From Lachnospiraceae bacterium (GTDB lineage: Bacteria; Bacillota; Clostridia; Lachnospirales; Lachnospiraceae): a stretch of DNA of 6,603 bases. The stretch's first letter is position 1, and each line of letters begins with the position of its first letter. The position numbers and the translations under genes are program-made. The notes beneath the pieces were generated by a model. That model was given only the letters and a program-made list of their open reading frames with translations, did not search any database and was not told where the DNA came from. The DNA lies in assembly GCA_017964055.1 (NCBI GenBank), contig JAGCSS010000303.1, positions 1-6,603 of the forward strand. Reading direction: 5' to 3'. Below, piece after piece: positions 1-4,801 of this stretch.

Positions 1-1445
1 GAGTTCCTGCGGAGCGAATCCTCCTGCAGATCGATGTTTCCGAAGATATTGAAAACAGGAACGAAATAATAGCAGATATCTATGAAGATCTGAAACCGAT
101 GCATTTATCGGAGATCCCGCTTAAAAAATACAAACTTGAAGTAAATAATAACCTTTCGGAGAGAGAACGGAACAGAGCGACTAAAGAGTATCTGTCTTGC
201 ACCGAAGAAGACATTTACAGCGGTAAATATCTCGAAAATCTGGAACTGCATTATATCGATATTTCTGTCAGGGACTTATGGAAGAAGTATGCTATTGTTG
301 CTTTTTTGGCCGATGAAGAACCTGATTCGGAGGCGGTAATATCATTTCTTGCCGATGCTGACAACAGGGATGTGCTGAGCATGTTCCCGGCTTATTTCTC
401 CTCATACTTTAAGACTGATGAAGAGATTGAGACAGATATGGAAATTGCCCAGCTGTACGGAAGGTTTATCTTAGATAACTACGGTCTCGACGAACTGAAA
501 ACTTGTGTCGCCGGTGACCATATAAATGAATGGCTCTCATCTCTCGGAGCCGGTTATTCATTTTTTGATGAATATGCGGAGCTGTTGGACCGCTTCGAGT
601 ATCTCGAAGCGGAAAGATGTGCATTCGCAGTGGCTACCGATCAGAATATTGTATACTATATCACTCCGCCAGAATATGAGGAAAAAGATGTTATATTATT
701 ACGCGAATTCCTTTGCCAAAACTATACCGGAGTGAACAGCATCCTGACCTATATAAAGGACGAGGCTCCGCAGTACTGGCAGCGGGCGTATGACAAACTC
801 ATGTCAGGTCCGAGTTTAAATGTATTCCTTGATGACATGATGAATACTGGCGGTTATTATAATGGGGCTGATTATGCGATCCACCTAGGAAGCTATTATC
901 CGTTTTTACATGAATTCTGTCATCACATTGTGCAGCCGGGTGGGACATCGCACTCATGGAGCTACGAGGGTTTTGGCACTTATGCGCAGCTAATGAAAAG
1001 CAATGTGGTTTTTTCATATAAAGGGGTAAAAGAGACTCTTGAAGATTATAAAAAGCGCTTAGATTGCGGAGAAGACTTTTCTGACAATAACGTAAAAGAA
1101 AAATATCGGAGATACATAGAAAAATACGGAGTGCCTGATAGTGACGAGGATTTTGATGGGGTGGCCTTCCAGAGAATAGCTGCTCAGATTGAAACCGAGG
1201 AACAGATGGCGGGAGCGGACATTTTTTCTGTCTATGATGCTTATACTTCTAAAAGAATCCAACGCAAAGAGAATGATGAATTATCGTACGATCAGGCGAT
1301 CTTCTTTGTGGAATACCTGATCGATAACTATTCCCTGCCGGTGTTCCTGAATTATAGCTATGAAAACGTGTCATTTACGGAGGCATTTGGAACGACATTT
1401 GATGAAGCGATCACGGCATGGAGGGAGGCATTCCTGGCAGAATAA
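1..1445 (+). CDS. Gluzincin-like zinc metallopeptidase, 5' partial
   Basis: Probable zinc-dependent peptidase of the peptidase-MA-like/gluzincin group; substrate unknown. The reading frame is open from base 3 (first full codon) to the stop at 1443-1445. The first ATG, at 99, has no Shine-Dalgarno site, and 32 in-frame codons precede it, so the true start lies outside the window. Counting from that ATG as residue 1, H271-E272-F273-C274-H275 is an HExxH zinc site, and E290 in YEGFGTY (289-295) is a likely third ligand, resembling the EG-x-A-x-Y segment of this group. The C-terminal part (about 396-441) has the family-like pattern FVEYLIDNYSLPVF followed by EAFGTTFDEAITAW. Residues 122-133 (RFILDNYGLDEL) look like an earlier copy of that pattern. 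No membrane segment is visible in the part present; a signal or lipoprotein sequence could lie upstream. Two small membrane protein genes follow. The peptidase fold is well supported; activity and location are inferred. Confidence 0.75.
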   Translation, partial: VPAERILLQIDVSEDIENRNEIIADIYEDLKPMHLSEIPLKKYKLEVNNNLSERERNRATKEYLSCTEEDIYSGKYLENLELHYIDISVRDLWKKYAIVAFLADEEPDSEAVISFLADADNRDVLSMFPAYFSSYFKTDEEIETDMEIAQLYGRFILDNYGLDELKTCVAGDHINEWLSSLGAGYSFFDEYAELLDRFEYLEAERCAFAVATDQNIVYYITPPEYEEKDVILLREFLCQNYTGVNSILTYIKDEAPQYWQRAYDKLMSGPSLNVFLDDMMNTGGYYNGADYAIHLGSYYPFLHEFCHHIVQPGGTSHSWSYEGFGTYAQLMKSNVVFSYKGVKETLEDYKKRLDCGEDFSDNNVKEKYRRYIEKYGVPDSDEDFDGVAFQRIAAQIETEEQMAGADIFSVYDAYTSKRIQRKENDELSYDQAIFFVEYLIDNYSLPVFLNYSYENVSFTEAFGTTFDEAITAWREAFLAE

Positions 1446-1477
1446 GATATTGCAGTATAATAATCTATATAACCTAT

Positions 1478-1483
1478 GGGAGG
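1478..1483 (+). promoter_or_regulatory. Ribosome binding site deciding the start of the first small membrane protein
   Basis: GGGAGG lies 7 bases before ATG 1491 and 4 bases before ATG 1488. The in-frame ATG at 1476 overlaps this site and so is an unlikely start. ATG 1491 has the best spacing. Confidence 0.7.
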
Positions 1484-1490
1484 TAGAATG

Positions 1491-1766
1491 ATGAGGAACA
1501 GAAATGATTGGAACCAGCTCAACAGAGAAATCGAGAGGCAAGAAATCAAGGACCATGTGTACAATGGTGAAGGCGCTGAATTCATGGAGAGCAGGTTTTC
1601 GGCAAAGCTTTCTCTTGCATTATTTTTTGTGATCGAAGCTATGGTATTCATGCTCTTGTACGATCATTTTTCCAAGTGGTATTATCCCGCGCTCATCGCC
1701 TTGATCCCGGTGATACTTATTCCGGTTTTGATCGAAGTGATAAGGAGAAAGAGGCGCGGATATTGA
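1491..1766 (+). CDS. Small two-TM membrane protein, first of a tandem paralogous pair
   Basis: Unrecognised family; no function can be assigned. From ATG 1491 the protein is 91 residues. A hydrophilic, charged N-terminal tail (1-40) is followed by a hydrophobic segment at about 41-58, a short turn (YDHFSKWYYP, about 57-66), a second hydrophobic segment at about 63-84 and a basic tail RRKRRGY. The basic end and charged N-terminus suggest that both termini are cytoplasmic. Its last 35 residues match the next gene's product at 18 positions without gaps, including KWY-x-P, two further I-P pairs and the terminal GY. It begins 45 bases after the peptidase stop with no terminator visible between them, so co-transcription with the peptidase is likely. 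ATG 1488, three bases upstream, is the alternative start. I am sure of the gene and the pairing, not of the role. Confidence 0.8.
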   Translation: MRNRNDWNQLNREIERQEIKDHVYNGEGAEFMESRFSAKLSLALFFVIEAMVFMLLYDHFSKWYYPALIALIPVILIPVLIEVIRRKRRGY

Positions 1767-1814
1767 TGGATTCAGGCGAATAGGCGAAAATTCTTTTTAA
1801 GGCTGATACGAATG

Positions 1815-1823
1815 TGATATAAT
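1815..1823 (+). promoter_or_regulatory. Extended -10 promoter for the second small membrane protein
   Basis: TGA-TATAAT is a consensus SigA -10 (1818-1823) with the extended TG element. The -35 region 17 bases upstream (TTTTAA, 1795-1800) is weak, which extended -10 promoters tolerate. Transcription would start near 1830, giving a leader of under 30 bases. It lets the second paralogue be expressed independently of the genes to its left. Confidence 0.65.
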
Positions 1824-1841
1824 ACAATGTGACCAAAGGGC

Positions 1842-1848
1842 AAAGGAG
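1842..1848 (+). promoter_or_regulatory. Ribosome binding site deciding the start of the second small membrane protein
   Basis: AAAGGAG ends 8 bases before ATG 1857. The in-frame GTG at 1848 overlaps this site and cannot sensibly be the start. Confidence 0.75.
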
Positions 1849-1856
1849 TGAACGGG

Positions 1857-2135
1857 ATGGTTTGGAATCGTATCCGAGTGGAAGATGATTATACGAGGAA
1901 GTCACGTGAGGCGAAAGAATTGATCGATCGTGCAGAGAAAGGTGACTTGGGTTATCGTGATCGTAAGGTATCAATAATGCTCTTTATTGCTTTCATCGGC
2001 GCCGGCATTGCTGTTTTTCTGCTGATACGTGATATGTTTGACAAGTGGTACTTGCCGGTACTTATCACTATGATCCCTGCAATCGTTATACCGATAGTGA
2101 TACATCTGATCATAAAGAGGCGGAACGGGTATTGA
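1857..2135 (+). CDS. Small two-TM membrane protein, second of the paralogous pair
   Basis: Paralogue of the preceding gene, 92 residues, unknown family. A charged N-terminal tail (1-38, many Arg/Lys/Asp/Glu) is followed by a hydrophobic segment at about 40-57, the turn IRDMFDKWYLP (about 57-67), a second hydrophobic segment at about 65-86 and the basic end IKRRNGY. The membrane part and C-terminus are conserved with the first copy, while the N-terminal tails have diverged, which suggests that the tails carry copy-specific contacts. It has its own extended -10 promoter and Shine-Dalgarno site. Its stop codon sits inside the loop of the terminator hairpin, so this is the last gene of the rightward block. 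Possible roles such as immunity, anchoring or sensing are guesses; the sequence does not decide. Confidence 0.85.
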   Translation: MVWNRIRVEDDYTRKSREAKELIDRAEKGDLGYRDRKVSIMLFIAFIGAGIAVFLLIRDMFDKWYLPVLITMIPAIVIPIVIHLIIKRRNGY

Positions 2136-2155
2136 CCGTTCCGCCTTCTTCTTTT
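2119..2155 (+). terminator. Rho-independent terminator, probably bidirectional
   Basis: A perfect 10-bp stem, GGCGGAACGG (2119-2128) with CCGTTCCGCC (2136-2145), has a 7-base loop and the T-rich tail TTCTTCTTTT. One more A-T pair can extend the stem. The left arm encodes the last residues of the second small membrane protein, and its TGA lies in the loop. On the other strand the stem is followed by TCTTTATG, a weaker T-run, so it may also end the leftward MFS transcript, whose stop is 12 bases from the stem. Confidence 0.9.
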
Positions 2156-2156
2156 G

Positions 2157-3461
2157 TCATATTTTCTTCGTCTCCCTGTTAAACAGCAGGAACAGCGCAG
2201 TCACCGCGAATCCCGCGGTGCAGAACGAGAGCAGCACGGTGCTGCCGAAATACTGCAGTATCACGCCGGCCAGGGCTGTGGCGATGGGGATCAGGCCCTG
2301 CGAGAACACCGCGGTGATGCTGGTGACCTTGCTCAGTTTGTCGCGGTCCACGACGCGCATGAATGTCGTGGTGATCGGGATATTGATGTTGGGCAGCAGG
2401 AAACCCCAGATCAGCCCTCCGGTGCAGAGCGCGACGAGGAATGTGCTGATCGATATCACGCCGGTCTCAAAGAGGCGGTAGCTGCCGGTGAGCAGCACCA
2501 TGAGGCCTACATTGCCGCAGAGGAGCTTTGCCACCTTGCCGCCTATCTTGTCGTCCTGCTTTTTTGCGCTGAGTATTGCGGACGCGAGCAGCGAGCTGAT
2601 GCCCATGACTACGCTGAGCACGGATGACCAGAGCTCGGGAGTCAGGAAGCTGTCAAACAGGTAGGACTTTGCCGCGGCTACATCGGTTTTGATGAAGTAG
2701 GGCAGGAAGTTCGAATAAAAAGGTGCAATAAAGAAATTGACGAACAGGATCGCGATCATCAGAGCCACTATCGCTTTCTGGTGCTTCAGATAGACGAAGC
2801 CTTCCTTCATGTCGCTGAGAGCCAGCCTTATTGTGAGCTTTTCGGTCGATACACGGTGCTCGTAGCGGATGAACATCTCCGAAACGCCCGAGAGCACGTA
2901 GCAGACGCCTACTATCATGAACAGCGTCGTGACGGGCATCAGACCGTACATGATGCCTGCAAGCACCACGCCGAATATGCCGAGCAGCGAGCTCTTGATG
3001 TTGACATAGGAGTTGGCCTGCTGGAGTTTTTCCTCATCTACGATATGCGGGAACAGGGCATGCGCCGCGGGTGAGAATATGCCGCCGATCGCGTTGCCGA
3101 GACCGCCGACGGCGAACAGTATCACGATGTGCGCGTCTGAGGACTTAAACAGTATCATGAGCACCGTTGCCGCGATGACCAGCAGACCGCGCAGGTAATC
3201 GCAGATAAACATGATCCCGGCCTTGTTGAAACGGTCGCCCAGCACGCCGCCGATCGGCGTGAACAGCAGCAGTACCACGCCGCAGAGCGTCAGGTACATG
3301 CCCTGCAGGAACGCGTTGTTGTTGCTGATCTCCAGTATGTAAAAGCTGACGGCGAAGCTGTACAGCCCCGCGCCGAGCTCAGAGACCAGCGCTCCGAAGA
3401 ACACCAGTCTGAAATTTCTGTTGGCAAATACATTTTTGCTCTTAGTGACTACCTCATTCAT
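2157..3461 (-). CDS. MFS efflux transporter (MFS_3/macrolide-efflux-like)
   Basis: A 434-residue integral membrane protein of the major facilitator superfamily, expected to export a small molecule using the proton gradient. The length and alternating hydrophobic segments fit 12 helices in two halves, with a hydrophilic central loop at about 200-225. Motif A of the superfamily appears at 71-80 (GGVLGDRFNK), between helices 2 and 3, followed by an Arg in DYLRG (88-92). The glycine-rich stretch VGGLGNAIGGIFSPAAHALFP (about 118-138) resembles the helix 4-5 region of the EntS/MefA-type branch. The start at 3461 overlaps the regulator gene by 8 bases (ATGAATGA). A GGGAGG site lies within the regulator's end, 12 bases upstream, which is slightly far, so translational coupling is likely. 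Substrate unknown; drug, peptide or siderophore export are all possible. The coding DNA is clearly GC-richer than the genes to its left. Confidence 0.9.
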   Translation of the reverse strand: MNEVVTKSKNVFANRNFRLVFFGALVSELGAGLYSFAVSFYILEISNNNAFLQGMYLTLCGVVLLLFTPIGGVLGDRFNKAGIMFICDYLRGLLVIAATVLMILFKSSDAHIVILFAVGGLGNAIGGIFSPAAHALFPHIVDEEKLQQANSYVNIKSSLLGIFGVVLAGIMYGLMPVTTLFMIVGVCYVLSGVSEMFIRYEHRVSTEKLTIRLALSDMKEGFVYLKHQKAIVALMIAILFVNFFIAPFYSNFLPYFIKTDVAAAKSYLFDSFLTPELWSSVLSVVMGISSLLASAILSAKKQDDKIGGKVAKLLCGNVGLMVLLTGSYRLFETGVISISTFLVALCTGGLIWGFLLPNINIPITTTFMRVVDRDKLSKVTSITAVFSQGLIPIATALAGVILQYFGSTVLLSFCTAGFAVTALFLLFNRETKKI

Positions 3462-4527
3462 TTGCGTATATTTCCTCCCACATTTTCGTAAGCTTTTTAT
3501 TGTCCAGCAGCCCGAGCAGCGTACGGGCGCTCTCCTCGGCGGTCCTGCCCATTACGTCGTGGAGCGAGGTCCCTTCGGGATTGGGCACAAATCTCACCGA
3601 GCCGAGGCTGTAATCGGGCGTCAGATCGAAGCTGCGCGTGATGTTTACAGACTCCCGAAGGAGCGAAGCCGCTTCGTCGGTCCTGCCTTTTATCAGGTAA
3701 ACATTCGCGAGCATGGTCAGTATCATCGCCCTGCTCTTGGAAAAGAATCCGGTCTTGTTTTTATGAACGGCACTGTCGATGAGTCCGCTTGCCATTTCCA
3801 GGATGCCGACAGCCGAATCGTAGTCTTTGCGGGCACAGAAAACGGCATAAAAACCGCTTGCCGCATTCAGCATCTCATTGACGCCCCCGATCAGGGCATC
3901 GGAAAGATAAGATTCCGCCTCATCGTATCGTTTCTGATATACGGAGAGCCATACTCCGATATTGCCCGAGAAAACGCCGCAGACATTGTGCGCTTTCATG
4001 ATATCGAGTGCCTTTTCACTCTCGCCCAGCATCAGATAGGCATCCGCCATTTTACCGTAGATCGTGATCTCGCTGCGCTGCGGGTCGGTATTGCCGGGGA
4101 GCAGTTCCAGCGCGCGGTTCAGCAGTTCCAGCGCGCGCCGCACCATATCCCTGTTTTCGTTTCCTATCGAGTAGATCAGGAATATCGAGGCACAGCCGTC
4201 TACGATATCAAAGGAATTGGGATATTTTTTCAGCGCCTTTTCGGCCTCTGCGATCGCTTCGGGATCCATGGTCCTGCAGTATTCCGCGAGCCTCTTTCCC
4301 AGTGCGTCTATGCGGTTGTCCTTCATACGGTAGCCTGTCAGCACATCCATCGAAACGTCGAAGAAATCGGCCAGCTCCATGATCATGCCGAGCTCCGGCA
4401 CCGACGCGCCGATCTCCCATTTGTGTACGGCGCCCGTGGTTACGCCCATAACTTCTGCCAGCTGTTCCTGAGTGAGCTTGCGCTGCTTGCGGAACGTGCG
4501 GATATTGTCTGCAAGGTTTGATATCAT
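3454..4527 (-). CDS. XRE-family transcriptional regulator with TPR-like sensor domain
   Basis: A cytoplasmic DNA-binding regulator of 357 residues. An XRE/Cro-type helix-turn-helix occupies about 5-65, with the typical LTQEQLAEVMGV (18-29) and recognition helix TTGAVHKWE (30-38), then SVPEL. The remainder is helical with TPR-like pairs, for example at 152-178 (KMADAYLMLGESEKALDIM) and 272-296 (MLANVYLIKGRTDEAASLLR). XRE plus C-terminal TPR is the layout of RRNPP-type peptide-sensing regulators, but no specific subfamily can be named. ATG 4527 is chosen because AAAAGGAGG lies 8 bases upstream. The frame extends to a GTG at 4605 without any ribosome site, and that extension looks unlike the domain. 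It is the first gene of an operon with the MFS pump and probably controls it. An inverted repeat over its -10 suggests autoregulation. RALELL occurs twice in tandem (131-143). Confidence 0.88.
   Translation of the reverse strand: MISNLADNIRTFRKQRKLTQEQLAEVMGVTTGAVHKWEIGASVPELGMIMELADFFDVSMDVLTGYRMKDNRIDALGKRLAEYCRTMDPEAIAEAEKALKKYPNSFDIVDGCASIFLIYSIGNENRDMVRRALELLNRALELLPGNTDPQRSEITIYGKMADAYLMLGESEKALDIMKAHNVCGVFSGNIGVWLSVYQKRYDEAESYLSDALIGGVNEMLNAASGFYAVFCARKDYDSAVGILEMASGLIDSAVHKNKTGFFSKSRAMILTMLANVYLIKGRTDEAASLLRESVNITRSFDLTPDYSLGSVRFVPNPEGTSLHDVMGRTAEESARTLLGLLDNKKLTKMWEEIYANE
4100..4137 (-). repeat. 21-bp tandem duplication inside the regulator gene
   Basis: AGCAGTTCCAGCGCGCG occurs at 4100-4116 and again at 4121-4137 (+ strand reading), a period of exactly 21 bases. 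Full 21-base units agree at 18 positions. It encodes the RALELL-N-RALELL heptad duplication in the TPR-like region, so the frame is kept. Confidence 0.85.
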
Positions 4528-4535
4528 CGCTGCGG

Positions 4536-4544
4536 CCTCCTTTT
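4536..4544 (-). promoter_or_regulatory. Ribosome binding site deciding the regulator start
   Basis: On the minus strand AAAAGGAGG ends 8 bases before ATG 4527. This fixes the start 26 codons inside the longest open frame. Confidence 0.85.
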
Positions 4545-4570
4545 CCTGCCGTTTTTCGTCTGACTGAGAT

Positions 4571-4584
4571 AATGATATATCATT
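4571..4584. promoter_or_regulatory. 14-bp perfect palindrome in the regulator leader
   Basis: AATGATATATCATT equals its own reverse complement. It lies between the predicted -10 (4631-4636) and the start (4527) of the regulator, where a bound repressor could block the transcript. Candidate operator only; AT-rich DNA makes some palindromes by chance. Confidence 0.4.
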
Positions 4585-4630
4585 TGAGGAGAAAAATAAA
4601 TACACCGGCAGTACAAACAGTATATAAATT

Positions 4631-4636
4631 ATTATA
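4631..4636 (-). promoter_or_regulatory. -10 box of the regulator-MFS operon
   Basis: TATAAT on the minus strand, a full consensus match. The -35 position holds only a T-rich stretch (GTTTTT with a 16-base spacer), so basal activity may be weak or need help. Transcription would begin near 4624, leaving a leader of roughly 100 bases. Confidence 0.5.
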
Positions 4637-4647
4637 CCGTGGGTATA
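4633..4647. promoter_or_regulatory. Inverted repeat overlapping the -10: candidate operator
   Basis: TATACC-GTG-GGTATA has perfect 6-bp arms around a 3-base centre. It overlaps the minus-strand -10 and reaches into the -10/-35 spacer. Size and position suit a dimeric XRE repressor acting on its own promoter; that is inference. Confidence 0.5.
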
Positions 4648-4657
4648 TTCTTAAAAA

Positions 4658-4676
4658 CGGATTAATCGCGGATTAA
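4658..4676. repeat. Pair of CGGATTAA direct repeats
   Basis: CGGATTAA occurs at 4658-4665 and 4669-4676, 11 bases start to start, about one helical turn. The first copy overlaps the small palindrome GATTAATC (4660-4667). They lie upstream of the minus-strand -10 and of the rightward promoter, so either could be controlled from here. Confidence 0.4.
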
Positions 4677-4703
4677 ACCTAATTAAAACGCATCTCCAAA
4701 GGC

Positions 4704-4732
4704 TTTACAATTCGTTTTCAAATTAGTAAAAT
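4704..4732 (+). promoter_or_regulatory. SigA-type promoter of the xpaC-telA operon
   Basis: TTTACA (4704-4709, five of six to consensus), a 17-base spacer and TAAAAT (4727-4732, five of six). Transcription would start near 4739, giving a leader of about 60 bases before the ATG at 4802. Confidence 0.75.
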
Positions 4733-4801
4733 AAGACATGATAAAAATGAGACCGATAAAAAACGGTTGCTTACATAGAATACGGAGATTTTTTAAAAGA
4801 C

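Noticed and set aside
1456..1461. TATAAT before the first small membrane gene as a promoter
   Set aside because: No acceptable -35 at 16-18 bases and no extended TG element. The region is simply AT-rich, and readthrough from the peptidase gene explains expression.
1770..1800. Repeated GGCGAA (in ttcaggcgaataggcgaa) followed by a T-run as a terminator after the first small gene
   Set aside because: The two GGCGAA copies are direct, not inverted, so no stem forms.
2154..2627. A 157-codon + strand frame opposite the MFS gene
   Set aside because: Antisense shadow of the transporter; composition (many His, Glu, Ala, Arg) is typical of reverse-frame translation and there is no start signal.
3421..4521. 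A 366-codon open frame on the + strand opposite the regulator
   Set aside because: It is the antisense of the XRE-TPR gene. Its product is rich in His/Arg/Gln with no domain pattern, it lacks a ribosome site, and GC-rich coding DNA readily leaves such shadow frames.
4528..4605. N-terminal extension of the regulator to a GTG at 4605
   Set aside because: No Shine-Dalgarno before the GTG, while ATG 4527 has AAAAGGAGG at 8 bases and begins exactly where XRE proteins usually start.
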